Of a DNA stretch of 64,000 nucleotides, positions 41,178 through 50,896 are shown piece after piece; position 1 is the first letter of the stretch; each line of letters starts with the position of its first letter. The stretch comes from Chryseobacterium echinoideorum. Its GTDB lineage: Bacteria > Bacteroidota > Bacteroidia > Flavobacteriales > Weeksellaceae. Both the position numbers and the translations under genes were made by a program. Location: NCBI RefSeq assembly GCF_007474535.1, contig NZ_VKNW01000011.1, positions 62,001 to 126,000 on the forward strand, in the 5' to 3' direction. A model generated the notes under the pieces. That model was not told the DNA's origin. It was given only the letters and a program-made list of their open reading frames with translations, and searched no databases.

Positions 41178-44100
41178 ATGTCAAATTCTTATACAGTCAT
41201 CAATGCTTCTGCCGGATCCGGAAAAACGTATGCTCTTGTACAAAGACTGTTGATGATCTGTCTCAGATACCCCAATCAGCAGCAGATCATCAGAAATATT
41301 CTGGCTCTTACCTTTACCAACAAAGCAGCCAACGAGATGAAAGAAAGAATTCTTTCTTGGCTCGGGAAATTTACAGCAGACAATTATACGGATAATAATG
41401 ATCTGAAAAATATTCAAAAAGCATTTGAAAATGAAGGTTTAAAGATAACATTGGATGAGCTTCATCATCGATCAAAAAAACTTCTGGATTATATTCTTCA
41501 TAATTATTCCACATTAAACATCGGAACAATAGACCGGTTCAATTCAAGACTGGTGCGTAGTTTTTCTTACGAGCTGGGTTTGGCGAAGAATTTCAATCTG
41601 GAAATTGATGCAGAACCTTTTTTGATTGAAGCGGTAGATAAAATGCTGGATCAGATTGGTGAAAACGATAAGATTTCAGATTCTTTTATGGATTATGTAG
41701 ATTACAGTCTTGATAATAATGAGAGAATCAATCTTAATAAAAATCTGTATGATTCTGCAAAAGAATTTGTAAAAGATATTCATTACGAACATCTTAAAGA
41801 TAATAATGAATTTGATGATCACAATTATGAAAATATAAAAAACAATTTGCGAACAGAGATTTCTGATAATAAAAAAAGATCTTCAGCACTTGCTCTGGAA
41901 TCTATACAATTATTTAAGAGCAGAAATATTGAGGTAGAAGATTTTGCGCAGGGAAAAAACGGACTGGGTGGTTTTTTTATAAAAGTGGTAGAATTTTATG
42001 AGAAAAAAAGACCGGGATTTCCTTTTCCAAGCTCAACCGAAGAATCTATTGTAGAAAAATACAGGAAAGGCTGTTCTGCAAAGTCCAAACATAAAGAAAC
42101 GGATATTTCGGAAATTCTGGAACAGCTTCTTGAAAACCGGATGAAACTCATTTTATTGTACATTGAAACTCAAAAGAAGGAAAAAATTCTCTCGGCATTG
42201 CTTCCTTTAAAAGTGAATAAAGATATTCAGGATCAGCTTAAACAAATTGAAAGTGAAAATGACCTGGTTTTATTGTCAAAGTTTAATATTTTAATCAATG
42301 AAAATCTGAAAAACGAGCCGTCTGCGTTTATTTATGAAAAAGTAGGATCTCAGTTTCAACATTATTTTTTTGATGAGTTTCAGGATACCTCAGAATTACA
42401 GTGGCAAAATTTTGTTCCCCTGAGAGATCACAGTATTTCAACAGAAAATACTTCTTTTACTTTGGTGGGAGATCCGAAACAGAGTATTTACCGTTTTCGT
42501 GGTGGTGAAAGCAAGCTGATGCTTGATATTATCAATAATAAAGAAGTTTCACCTAAGCAGGCAGACTTGCTTGTGCTGAAAGATAACTGGCGCAGTGCAA
42601 TAAATATTGTGAAATTTAATAATGAATTGTATCATTTTCATTCTCAGGATCTTCATGATGAGCACCGGCAGATTTTCGGATCTGATGGAGAACAGAATCC
42701 CAAATCTTCTATTGAGGGAAGAGTAAAAGTTAATTTGGTTGAAAATTTAACCAATGAAGAGTTTTACGAGGATGTTTCTGAAAAAATGCAGAAAGATATT
42801 CAGGAATGTCTGGATAACGGATTTCGTTTTTCTGATATTACCATTCTTTGCCGCGGAAATTTTGATATTTTTTCGTATTCACAAAAACTTGGAAACCTTA
42901 AAGTCAATTATAACGGCACAGAAACCAATATTAAGACTATTTCGGATAAAGGTCTTACGCTGGAATTATCAGATACCATAAAAGCGGTTGTGGAATTTCT
43001 GAAGTGGGAAACTAATCCTAAAAATAAACCTCATCTTATTATGATGATGTTTTATCTCAATAGGCTGGGAAGAATCATGATGCCGGATTTTACTTCTGGA
43101 ATGAAAGAAGTTCTTTCATTGAATGAGCATGAACAAGTTCTCAGTTTTATAGAAAAAAAATATTTTTTACAGCTTAGACAAGATAAATTCCCGAAGTTTA
43201 ATCTTTATAATTTTATAGAATATTATATCAACGAGTTTTCTTTTGAAAATAAAGAAACCGATTTTCTTCTGAACTTTTTGGAAATGCTTTTTAATTTCAC
43301 ACAAAATGCAGGAGCCAGTACCAAAGAGTTTCTGAAATACTGGGATGAAGAAGCTTCTAAGCATACCATTCAGGCATCGGAAAATATTGATGCCATTCAG
43401 ATTATGACAATTCATAAGGCAAAAGGACTGGAATTTCCTGTGGTTTTTATTCCGATGATGAATAAGAATCGTGATTCTGAATTCAGTAACTGGTTTGAAA
43501 CAGATGCCGAAAATGTTTTAAAATCGGTAAATATTAACCAATTCAGCAAAAATCTCGAAGCATACGATGAGGGGATTGAAAAATTTAATCTTGAAAACTC
43601 ATATAAAAATCTGGTTGACAGACTGTGTTTGCAATACGTAGCAACGACAAGACCTGTAGAGCAGTTATTCTTTTATCTTCAGAAGCAAAACAAAACATCC
43701 AATAATCTGGAAATCCTGGAATTTGTTCAGTCTAAAAATCATCAGAATCTAGATGAGTTTGATCTTTATGAAACTGATCCTGAAATGCTGAAAAAACAAA
43801 TTGATCATCCTTATTCTGAGTTTACAACACAAAATATTCAAAAGTTACGTAACCAACACGAAGAAACTGATTCTGTAAAAATAGCGACTCCGTCAAAAAA
43901 CTATCAGGTAAGAAATGAAAACGTAAGAATCGGACTTTTTGTACATGAGCTGCTTTCTAAAATTAATAACCGAAAAGATATAGATAAAGTTTTGCAAGCC
44001 TATGTTTTGAAAGGTCAGATTACGCTTGATGAAAAAGCTGAGATTGAATCAGATTTAATAAAAATCATTACAACTTATTCTGAATTTTTTGATGAAAAAT

Positions 44101-44318
44101 GGAAAGTCATCAACGAAAAAGATATCATGATTACTGAAAACGGAATCAGCCAAATCTATCGTCCTGATCGTATTCTGCAAAATGACGAAGGGTATGTTAT
44201 TTTAGATTTTAAAACCGGTCAGCCAAAAGAGAAAGACGAAAGACAGATCGAAAATTATAAATATGTTCTGGAAAAGCTGGGTAGAAAAGTTTTGAAAACG
44301 AAGCTGATATATCTGTAA
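41178..44318 (+). CDS. AddA-like UvrD-helicase/RecB-nuclease
   Basis: A 1046-residue double-strand-break repair enzyme. The Walker A box NASAGSGKTYAL is at about 9-20, DEFQDTSELQW at 399, the motif GDPKQSIYRFRGGES follows, and a late helicase motif reads IMTIHKAKGLEFPVVFIP. The C-terminal RecB-type nuclease has RPDRI (D997) and LDFKTGQ (D1010, K1012). It is the helicase-nuclease subunit of an AddAB-type complex, whose partner is not in this window. It probably processes ends for RecA. It is divergent to the regulatory-domain gene. Confidence 0.88.
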   Translation: MSNSYTVINASAGSGKTYALVQRLLMICLRYPNQQQIIRNILALTFTNKAANEMKERILSWLGKFTADNYTDNNDLKNIQKAFENEGLKITLDELHHRSKKLLDYILHNYSTLNIGTIDRFNSRLVRSFSYELGLAKNFNLEIDAEPFLIEAVDKMLDQIGENDKISDSFMDYVDYSLDNNERINLNKNLYDSAKEFVKDIHYEHLKDNNEFDDHNYENIKNNLRTEISDNKKRSSALALESIQLFKSRNIEVEDFAQGKNGLGGFFIKVVEFYEKKRPGFPFPSSTEESIVEKYRKGCSAKSKHKETDISEILEQLLENRMKLILLYIETQKKEKILSALLPLKVNKDIQDQLKQIESENDLVLLSKFNILINENLKNEPSAFIYEKVGSQFQHYFFDEFQDTSELQWQNFVPLRDHSISTENTSFTLVGDPKQSIYRFRGGESKLMLDIINNKEVSPKQADLLVLKDNWRSAINIVKFNNELYHFHSQDLHDEHRQIFGSDGEQNPKSSIEGRVKVNLVENLTNEEFYEDVSEKMQKDIQECLDNGFRFSDITILCRGNFDIFSYSQKLGNLKVNYNGTETNIKTISDKGLTLELSDTIKAVVEFLKWETNPKNKPHLIMMMFYLNRLGRIMMPDFTSGMKEVLSLNEHEQVLSFIEKKYFLQLRQDKFPKFNLYNFIEYYINEFSFENKETDFLLNFLEMLFNFTQNAGASTKEFLKYWDEEASKHTIQASENIDAIQIMTIHKAKGLEFPVVFIPMMNKNRDSEFSNWFETDAENVLKSVNINQFSKNLEAYDEGIEKFNLENSYKNLVDRLCLQYVATTRPVEQLFFYLQKQNKTSNNLEILEFVQSKNHQNLDEFDLYETDPEMLKKQIDHPYSEFTTQNIQKLRNQHEETDSVKIATPSKNYQVRNENVRIGLFVHELLSKINNRKDIDKVLQAYVLKGQITLDEKAEIESDLIKIITTYSEFFDEKWKVINEKDIMITENGISQIYRPDRILQNDEGYVILDFKTGQPKEKDERQIENYKYVLEKLGRKVLKTKLIYL

Positions 44319-44334
44319 GTTTTGCTATTTCAAA

Positions 44335-44367
44335 AATTTCGGCGGAGCCAAAGGCTCCGCCGAAATT
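44335..44367 (-). terminator. Terminator of the ferritin gene
   Basis: A perfect 15-bp stem (AATTTCGGCGGAGCC with GGCTCCGCCGAAATT) and an AAA loop. The U-run is on the minus strand, so it ends the ferritin transcript; it may also slow plus-strand reading from the addA-like gene. Confidence 0.9.
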
Positions 44368-44388
44368 ATATCCTTAAAGTATCTGTTT

Positions 44389-44898
44389 TTATGCCGTTGT
44401 ATCAGGAGAAAAAACTCTTTTTGCCAATTCTTGATCAAAAAGGTACAGAGCAGAAGGATTGTCACAAACCATTTTGATTTTAGTAACCAACTGAGATGCG
44501 CTTGCCTCTTCTTCTACCTGCTCATTGATAAACCACTGTAAAAATGATGTTGTAGCAAAATCTCCTTCATCATTAGCGTTTTTAACGATGTTGAAAATGC
44601 TTTTCGTAACTTTTTTCTCATGCTCCAGAGCTTTCTCGAAAATATCTGTTGCACTTAAAAAGCTGTGAGGCGGTTTTGGAATTTCGCCTAAAATTATTTC
44701 CCCTCCAACATCATTCAGGTAATCAAACATTTTATCGGCATGCATCAGCTCTTCTTTGCTTTGTACACGGAAATAATTGGCAATTCCGTCCAGATCTTTT
44801 GCTGAAAACCAAGCAGACATTGAAAGATAATATTGTGCTGCATATTGCTCATGAGCTATCTGCTCGTTGATGAGCTGTGCAATTTTTTCACTTACCAT
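44389..44898 (-). CDS. ftnA: Ferritin
   Basis: A 169-residue bacterial non-haem ferritin. The ferroxidase centre is complete: E17, E50, H53, E94 and Q127 (EQYAAQYY, SKEELMHADKM, LEHEKKV, INEQVEEEAS). It stores iron as a 24-mer shell in the cytoplasm. It is monocistronic, with a well-formed promoter and terminator. No Fur-type operator was recognised. Confidence 0.95.
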   Translation of the reverse strand: MVSEKIAQLINEQIAHEQYAAQYYLSMSAWFSAKDLDGIANYFRVQSKEELMHADKMFDYLNDVGGEIILGEIPKPPHSFLSATDIFEKALEHEKKVTKSIFNIVKNANDEGDFATTSFLQWFINEQVEEEASASQLVTKIKMVCDNPSALYLFDQELAKRVFSPDTTA

Positions 44899-44914
44899 AA
44901 TATAAATTTATATT

Positions 44915-44943
44915 CAAAATTACTGATTAAAAGGCAAAATCAA
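44915..44943 (-). promoter_or_regulatory. Promoter of the ferritin gene
   Basis: On the minus strand TTG (44943-44941), an 18-bp spacer and TAATTTTG (44922-44915) fit the full Bacteroidetes consensus. The -7 element is 17 bp before the ATG. Confidence 0.65.
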
Positions 44944-44983
44944 AAGTTTTGGTTCAAATTTAGTTTTAGAATGAATACAAAAA

Positions 44984-45004
44984 GGACAGGAAAAAATCCT
45001 GTCC
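44984..45004 (-). terminator. Terminator after the Spy-like gene
   Basis: GGACAGGA/TCCTGTCC stem with a 5-base loop, and TTTTT on the minus strand. Confidence 0.85.
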
Positions 45005-45044
45005 TCTAACATTAAAAATCAAAATTATAAACTCTCTAATTCAA

Positions 45045-45494
45045 TTACATCGTCATACCTGACTGTCGTTTCTGCATCATTTTTCTTTCACCATTCGCTC
45101 TTTTTTCCTTCATCATTGCTTTTCTTTCCTTCATTTTTGCTTCTCTGGAAACCTGCCATTTTTCATACTGTTCATTAGAAAGAATGTTTTTCATCTCATT
45201 ATCCATTTGCTGCTTTCTGGCTTTCATGCGTTCCATTTTTGCCTGTCTCTCCCCTTTGTTTTTCTCAAACTCAGCCTTCATTTCGGCTTTGCGTTTTTCG
45301 TGAAGATTTTTTATTTTATCAACTTGTGCCTGATTCAGGTTCAGTTCTTTCTGCATTTCAGCCATTCTTTCCTGTTCCTTCATCTGCATTTTTTGCTGCA
45401 TTTCTTCTTTATTAAATTTTCTTCCATCCTGCTTTGTCTGCGCTATTGCTAAACTTCCTGTAGCTAAAAATAACGCTAATACTAATTTTTTCAT
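45045..45494 (-). CDS. Small secreted Spy/LTXXQ-like helical protein
   Basis: A 149-residue protein with a signal peptide (1-18, FLATGSLAIAQ). The mature part is almost entirely Lys, Glu, Met, Arg and Gln in predicted helices, with the motif LNLNQAQVDKIKNLHEKRKAEM and ILSNEQYEKWQ. This resembles the periplasmic Spy/CpxP chaperone pattern. A role in envelope stress is inferred only. Single gene with its own terminator. Confidence 0.75.
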   Translation of the reverse strand: MKKLVLALFLATGSLAIAQTKQDGRKFNKEEMQQKMQMKEQERMAEMQKELNLNQAQVDKIKNLHEKRKAEMKAEFEKNKGERQAKMERMKARKQQMDNEMKNILSNEQYEKWQVSREAKMKERKAMMKEKRANGERKMMQKRQSGMTM

Positions 45495-45617
45495 GTGTTA
45501 TGATTTATTTTGTTGTTATATCTTTTTGATAAGAAATTTTAGAAAAGGTTAAAAATTAAATTCATAAAATAAGTTAAATTTTATTGAAAAATATTTAATA
45601 TATTGTTTTAATTAAAA

Positions 45618-45643
45618 GAGAGTGAATAAAAATATCCACTCTC
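45618..45643 (-). terminator. Terminator after the SGFRN-repeat gene
   Basis: GAGAGTG (45618-45624) pairs with CACTCTC (45637-45643), followed on the minus strand by TTTT. A moderate hairpin, 39 bp past the stop codon. Confidence 0.65.
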
Positions 45644-45681
45644 AACACCACTCAAATATAATATATGAAAAACTAAAAAAA

Positions 45682-46626
45682 CTAATTTCTTACTAAATTC
45701 CCTCTGAATCCGGAACCTCTTCCTTCACTTCTTTTATTTTCCTGTCTTGGAGTATTATTCTGAATTCTTGGGTTTGAATTTTCTCTTTTTGGCTGGCTTC
45801 TGAAACCATCATTATTTCTTGATGGTAAATTTTCAGTTCTCATTCCGCCATTGTTTCTGGGTTCGTTATTTCTGAATCCACTGTTATTTCTTACGCCATT
45901 ATTAGATTTATTTCTAGATCCGCTGTTATCAGAATTTCTGAATCCGTTATTGGATCTTGTGCTTCCACTATCATTTCGGAATCCTGAAGAATTACCGTTT
46001 CCATTTCGGAACCCTGAGTTTTTTACGACATTCAGTGTAGGATTGTCTGCACGTCTGAAACTGTTTCTATCTACACGATAGATATTGATGTTTACATTTC
46101 TATAGCGCGGAGTTACTCTGAATCTCGGAGTATAATACGTTCTTCTGTAATTCTGAAAATAGACAATCGGATGAGTGCCCTGATAAAAATTATTCTGGAA
46201 AACTACAAAAACTCTCGGTCCTAAGATTCTTTCCATTGCATAATATCTGTCATAGTACCATCTGTCAGGATTGTATCTGTAGAAATTATTCCAAGCTGCA
46301 AAACTGGAGTATAAATTGTTCAGATACAGAATCTGGTCTATTTGCCAGCGATTGAGTCTGTGCTGTACAAAAAAACGATTCCAGTTGATATTGATAATGC
46401 TTTGTCTGTAGTCATTATAATAGCTTTGGTAATAATCCTGAGGATAATAATCTTGCGGATAGTTGTAATAATAGTCATCCGGAAAAAAGCTCCTGTCATC
46501 TTCATCACTGTAATACCCATCATTATTTCCGTAATATCCATCATTACCCCATCCGTTGTTTGGATATTGCTGAGCAAATGCTAAAGTTGCTAAGCTAAGT
46601 GCAAATCCTATAAATATTCTTTTCAT
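45682..46626 (-). CDS. Secreted protein with Tyr/Asp-rich head and SGFRN-repeat tail
   Basis: A 314-residue protein with a signal peptide (1-18, ALSLATLAFAQ). Residues about 20-75 are Tyr/Asp/Asn-rich (GYYGNNDGYYSDED, YPQDYYPQDYYQSYY). A folded-looking middle (about 75-190) has INWNRFFVQHRLNRWQIDQ and is Arg/Tyr-rich. The tail from about 205 is a low-complexity Asn/Arg/Gly/Ser region with repeated SGFRN or GFRN/GVRN units. The charge goes from acidic to strongly basic along the chain. No family name is known to me. It probably sits at the envelope, perhaps binding anionic polymers, which is inference. Confidence 0.75.
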   Translation of the reverse strand: MKRIFIGFALSLATLAFAQQYPNNGWGNDGYYGNNDGYYSDEDDRSFFPDDYYYNYPQDYYPQDYYQSYYNDYRQSIININWNRFFVQHRLNRWQIDQILYLNNLYSSFAAWNNFYRYNPDRWYYDRYYAMERILGPRVFVVFQNNFYQGTHPIVYFQNYRRTYYTPRFRVTPRYRNVNINIYRVDRNSFRRADNPTLNVVKNSGFRNGNGNSSGFRNDSGSTRSNNGFRNSDNSGSRNKSNNGVRNNSGFRNNEPRNNGGMRTENLPSRNNDGFRSQPKRENSNPRIQNNTPRQENKRSEGRGSGFRGNLVRN

Positions 46627-46684
46627 TTTTTCAGTAATTAATTGGTTAAATAAAAACTTTCGTTCTTGTCTTTTTGATGCAGAT

Positions 46685-46718
46685 AAAAAAAAGAAGTTAA
46701 ATCCTAAGATAAAACTTC
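46685..46718 (-). terminator. Probable terminator of malQ
   Basis: GAAGTT (46693-46698) pairs with AACTTC (46713-46718), and the minus strand then has a run of eight T. The stem is short but the U-run is strong. Confidence 0.6.
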
Positions 46719-46764
46719 AATATGATAAATTTTTAAGTGATTGATAATCAGGTTAAATATTTTT

Positions 46765-49413
46765 CTAATTTCTTCCGCTGTCTTTTACCCAAGCTGATAT
46801 TTTATTATTAAATTCTGAATAATTAATAATATTTTCCAGTTTTAAATGCATTCTGTATCGCCAATAGTGCGGAAATACTGCCGGATTATTAATTCTTTCG
46901 TTATCAATCTTTTCGTTAATGAGATTTTCATCTGTTGCAAAAAATTCCTGAATAGGGAAAATAGCCAACATTGCATCATTATAAAGATGCTGTTTCATGA
47001 TGATTTCTGCCAAATATGGCTCCAGATTTTCTGGTGCTTTTCCAAACTGACCGAGCTGTTGATTAAAATATTTTTGAGTTAAAGATGGGTTTTCTTTCCA
47101 CCATTGTCTGAGTGTTGAGCTGTCATGAGAAGATGCCGTCACAACATTCATATAATCAGCGCTTTTAGGATTATAAAACGGAATGTTTTCTGAAGGCATT
47201 CTCTGTACTTTAAGTGCAACAATGGCAAGCTCATCCATCACTTCAGGAACACAATCGGGAACCAGTCCCAAGTCTTCTCCGCAAATCAGCATATCGGTTG
47301 CATTCAGAATAACAGGAAGTTTTTCCATTGCACTTTGTTTCCATAAATAATCCTGACGTTTGAAGAAGTAATCCTGATATAATTCATATACAGAAGTTTT
47401 TTCCCAGTCAGAAAGAAAATGGTAAGACTCTGTTTTGAATGCATTAAATCTCGGATGATAAACCGTTTCTCCATTTCTCTCTTCGGTAAGAAACAATACA
47501 TTGGCACAAAGTGTAATCAGTTGACCGGAAAAACTATCCATTTTACCCTGAAGGTGTTCTGAAATTTTTCTTTGTGTATTAAAATTTTCTTTAAACTGAT
47601 AAGTACCATCTGATTTTCTTTCTAAAAAATCAAGTGCTTTTCCGGTCTGGTCTCCAAAATACTTCCATAAAATATCATCGTTGATATAAGGCTTGCAGTA
47701 TCTTTCAAAATCAAAAGGAATATGACGGGCTTTAAACTCATCCCAAGTGACAGGAATTGCGGGATAAAAATAACCCAAAATACCTTGTGTTGCAGAAACC
47801 GGCATTCTCCAGATTCTGAAAAAACCGAGAATATGATCTATTCTCATGGCATCAAAATACTGTTCAAGAGCTTTGAAGCGGTTTTTCCACCATTGATAAC
47901 CGTCTGCTTTCATCGCTTCCCAGTTATAAGTAGGAAATTCCCAGTTCTGACCAATTTCGGTGAACTGATCTGGTGGTGCCCCAGCCTGAAAATCCATTCC
48001 GAAAAGCTCAGGTTCGGTCCAGGCTTCTACAGAATACCGGTAGATTCCTATCGGTAAGTCTCCTTTCAGAGAAATGCCGAGACTGTGAATATATCCAACA
48101 GCATTTTTCAGCTGCTTATCAAGTTGATATTGTACCCACGAATGCAGCATGGCGGCATCATAATCTTTGTTTTTTGCATTAAAAAAAGGTGCAATTTTTC
48201 CGGCAATATATTTTTTGTGAGTTTTCCAGATATTATAATTCGGCGATTTATATTTATCTCTCAAAACACAAAAAGCAGAGTAGGGAAGGAGCCAGCTTTC
48301 GTTATCTTTAAGGAATTTTTTAAAATTTCTGTCTTTATAAATTTTCTCTTTCTCGGTAGTGAAAATAGACTTTAGATATTTCCACTTGGAAGCAATCATT
48401 TTTTCGTAATCAATGAGTTCTAACGAATTTAGATGTTCCTTTTCCTTAGCAAAACTCTCTTCTAAATTTTTTGGTATTTTAAAATCAAGATGTTCCAATG
48501 AAATATATTGCGGATGCAAAGCATACACCGAAACAGCAGCATAGGGATAGGAATCTGTCCATGTATAGTTTGCGGTGGTATCATTGATGGGCAGAATCTG
48601 TATAATTTCAAGCGAAGTATTCTTAGCCCAGTCAGCAAGTTTTTTCAAATCTAAAAATTCTCCGACTCCGAAACCCTCTTCTGTCCGAAGTGAAAAAACA
48701 GGTACAGCAACTCCCGCTGCACGATACATCTGGTAAGATTTAAACCTGAAATAATGATTAGACATCACCTGCAATACTTCTTTCTGGCTGTTGGGAAGTG
48801 CAGATCTGTTATCACCAGTTTCTACATCAATTATTTTCTGAAGTTTTTTGTCGAAAATACAGTACTTGTATTCAATAAGATAATTTTCAGGTATTTCAAC
48901 TGCTGCTTCCCAAATGCCAAAATCTGTCTGAGTTAAGCGAATTGCTTGGTCATAACTCCAGTTTCCTAATGAGGGAGTGTTTCCAATGAGCGCAATTTCC
49001 CAATCAGGATTATAAAGCGGAGCTTCTATTTTAAAGAGATGCGTGTGTTTCTTTAAAATAGAATTTTTCTTTGACGCTTTTTGCTGGAGTTTATTTTTTA
49101 AAATTTTATTGTTGAGATAATTTTCCGGAAGGTTTTTGGAATTCCATTCATCAAAAATCAGGAATTCTTTATAGTTGTGAGGGAAAACATGGTAGTGCTT
49201 TACGGGTTCTGCTCTAAGAATTTTTCCTTTGTCATCAGTTAACTGATAGTGATATTCTATATTTTTAGAAAAAAAATCTATTTCGCATTTCCATTCACCA
49301 TTTCCGGTATGAAACATTTTGTGGACTTTTTCTGCAGTATCTTTTTCATGGCTGATAAGCTCTAGATTTTCACCCGGTTTTGTGTAGTAATTAAGGTTAA
49401 AATACAATTTCAT
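46765..49413 (-). CDS. malQ: 4-alpha-glucanotransferase with two CBM20 starch-binding domains
   Basis: An 882-residue GH77 disproportionating enzyme that moves alpha-1,4-glucan segments in starch or maltodextrin metabolism. Two N-terminal CBM20 domains are visible (about 1-110; and about 125-225, with GNTPSLGNWSYDQAIRLT). The GH77 barrel follows. The nucleophile is D526 (MRIDHILGFFRIW), the acid/base E713 (ICGEDLGLVPDC) and the third Asp D764 (ASSHDSSTLRQWW). The CBM20 pair is the plant DPE2-like layout also found in Bacteroidetes. No signal peptide: cytoplasmic. No glycogen genes lie nearby. Confidence 0.92.
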   Translation of the reverse strand: MKLYFNLNYYTKPGENLELISHEKDTAEKVHKMFHTGNGEWKCEIDFFSKNIEYHYQLTDDKGKILRAEPVKHYHVFPHNYKEFLIFDEWNSKNLPENYLNNKILKNKLQQKASKKNSILKKHTHLFKIEAPLYNPDWEIALIGNTPSLGNWSYDQAIRLTQTDFGIWEAAVEIPENYLIEYKYCIFDKKLQKIIDVETGDNRSALPNSQKEVLQVMSNHYFRFKSYQMYRAAGVAVPVFSLRTEEGFGVGEFLDLKKLADWAKNTSLEIIQILPINDTTANYTWTDSYPYAAVSVYALHPQYISLEHLDFKIPKNLEESFAKEKEHLNSLELIDYEKMIASKWKYLKSIFTTEKEKIYKDRNFKKFLKDNESWLLPYSAFCVLRDKYKSPNYNIWKTHKKYIAGKIAPFFNAKNKDYDAAMLHSWVQYQLDKQLKNAVGYIHSLGISLKGDLPIGIYRYSVEAWTEPELFGMDFQAGAPPDQFTEIGQNWEFPTYNWEAMKADGYQWWKNRFKALEQYFDAMRIDHILGFFRIWRMPVSATQGILGYFYPAIPVTWDEFKARHIPFDFERYCKPYINDDILWKYFGDQTGKALDFLERKSDGTYQFKENFNTQRKISEHLQGKMDSFSGQLITLCANVLFLTEERNGETVYHPRFNAFKTESYHFLSDWEKTSVYELYQDYFFKRQDYLWKQSAMEKLPVILNATDMLICGEDLGLVPDCVPEVMDELAIVALKVQRMPSENIPFYNPKSADYMNVVTASSHDSSTLRQWWKENPSLTQKYFNQQLGQFGKAPENLEPYLAEIIMKQHLYNDAMLAIFPIQEFFATDENLINEKIDNERINNPAVFPHYWRYRMHLKLENIINYSEFNNKISAWVKDSGRN

Positions 49414-49483
49414 CTCATATATTTTTGTCTAAAAATACGGTTTAAATTTTAAAAATAAAGACTTGTTTAATCAAATTTAAGAT

Positions 49484-49518
49484 AAAAAAAGCCTTTTCCC
49501 GAAAATTGAAAAAAGGCT
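49484..49518 (-). terminator. Terminator of the T9SS gene
   Basis: AGCCTTTT (49490-49497) pairs with AAAAGGCT (49511-49518), and the minus strand runs into seven T. Confidence 0.85.
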
Positions 49519-49545
49519 GTGAAGTATTAAATATTGTTCTGATTT

Positions 49546-50709
49546 TTATTTTGCAATTAAAATTTTCTTAGAGAATAAAATTTTTCCCGAGTCTTCTGAG
49601 ATATTTACGATGTAAGTACCTACAGCAAAATTTCTCAACTGAATCTGGTGATTCAGCACACCATCTTTTACTGAAAGATTAGATTTGAAAACAGATTTGC
49701 CTGAAACATCAAATAAAGTTATCTTGATATTTCCTTTGATATTTTTGTCGTTTACATTTATGGTGATTGTCTGATCTTCAACTTTTGTAGGGTAAACATC
49801 AATGTTTGCCATTATATTTGCCTGCATAACTTTTTCATTGGCAAAATATCGGCTCGCCAAATCATAAATATGAAGATTCTGTCCTCCGGAAAGTTGTTTT
49901 GCCTCAAGCGTATTTAAGCTGAATTCATACATAGGAGCACCTTTTGCACTTGCTACCACAATATTTCCTTTAGAATTTACCGCTGCGCCATTTACAGAAT
50001 ATGTTTCGGGTAATCCTGTGATTTTTCCTACAAATTTTGCAGTTAGTTCTTCTGTTGAAATTTTAAAGACATTTCCTGAAACAGAAAAGACATAGAAATT
50101 ATTGTCGGCATCAGCAATCATATCTCCGCCAAAGCCTGTTTCCATTGCAGTAAAAGAATTTTTACCGTTAGATATATCATCTTTGATGATGCCAAGATCT
50201 TTTACTGTAAACTGACCGTTTTTTTTACTGATCTCAATAAACTGTGTTCCTGAATTGTTGATAGCATACATATTTCCGTTATATCCTGCTGTCATTCTTG
50301 TAATGTGAGAATTGATATCACAAGATGTCACTCTTGCAATATTATTTTCAACCAAGGTTATTTCTTTAGTTTTTTGGTTTAAAACGTAGATGTTTGAAGA
50401 AAACATCGGCATATAAACCAGATTATCTCCTGAAGAATCATACGCTAAAGCGGCAAGGTTTGTTGCCTGAGCGTTATGATAAGAATTTTTATCTTCCGAA
50501 ACCGATGATTTTCTTGATTGTGAAATAATATTAGCAGATGAAGAAAATCCGAAAACAATTTCACCGGATGTTCCGTCTGTATTTATCGCACGGAAATCAT
50601 TGAATTCAATTCTTGGAGAATCTTTACCGGTAAGTGCGAAAAAATCTTGTTGTGCATTCACTGCATTTCCAAGCAAGACTAAAAGAATAGGGAATAAATG
50701 TTTTTTCAT
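49546..50709 (-). CDS. T9SS type A sorting domain-containing protein
   Basis: A 387-residue exported protein. The signal peptide starts MKKHLFPILLVLLGNAVNAQ; ATG 50709 was chosen over the in-frame ATG 50736 because the helix then begins at once. The middle has propeller-like segments (SGDNLVYMPMFSSNIYVLN, GYNGNMYAINNSGTQFIEI). The C-terminus is a type A sorting domain (IDVYPTKVEDQTITIN, then GTYIVNISEDSGKILFSKKILIAK). It is probably surface-displayed or released; the function is unknown. Single gene with a terminator. Confidence 0.85.
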   Translation of the reverse strand: MKKHLFPILLVLLGNAVNAQQDFFALTGKDSPRIEFNDFRAINTDGTSGEIVFGFSSSANIISQSRKSSVSEDKNSYHNAQATNLAALAYDSSGDNLVYMPMFSSNIYVLNQKTKEITLVENNIARVTSCDINSHITRMTAGYNGNMYAINNSGTQFIEISKKNGQFTVKDLGIIKDDISNGKNSFTAMETGFGGDMIADADNNFYVFSVSGNVFKISTEELTAKFVGKITGLPETYSVNGAAVNSKGNIVVASAKGAPMYEFSLNTLEAKQLSGGQNLHIYDLASRYFANEKVMQANIMANIDVYPTKVEDQTITINVNDKNIKGNIKITLFDVSGKSVFKSNLSVKDGVLNHQIQLRNFAVGTYIVNISEDSGKILFSKKILIAK

Positions 50710-50861
50710 AAGTTTATATATTTTATAATTAATCATTTTAGTATGACTAAGTTACATATTTTTTAGATTAGATGAAATAAACAGAAAAATTAATTGAAAA
50801 TTTTTAAAAATCAATTAAACTGTATTTGATCTTCTGATATTTTTTTACTTTCATCAAAAAT

Positions 50862-50889
50862 AAAAGCATCCAAATAATTGAATGCTTTT
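50862..50889 (-). terminator. Terminator of the M3 peptidase gene
   Basis: AAAAGCAT/ATGCTTTT with an inner CAA/TTG pair; the minus strand continues TTTTATTTTTG. It begins 8 bp past the stop codon. Confidence 0.8.
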
Positions 50890-50896
50890 AAAAAAG

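Noticed and set aside
41178..44318. AddA-like helicase as part of a phage-defence island
   Set aside because: Neighbours are housekeeping genes (ferritin, DUF2851 operon) and motifs fit ordinary RecB/AddA repair; nothing defence-specific is linked.
46338..46584. Overlapping frames of about 80 codons on both strands near the Tyr-rich region
   Set aside because: Met/Ile/Thr or Val/Ile strings caused by the TAT/AAT-rich codons of the SGFRN-repeat gene; no start signal or homologous look.
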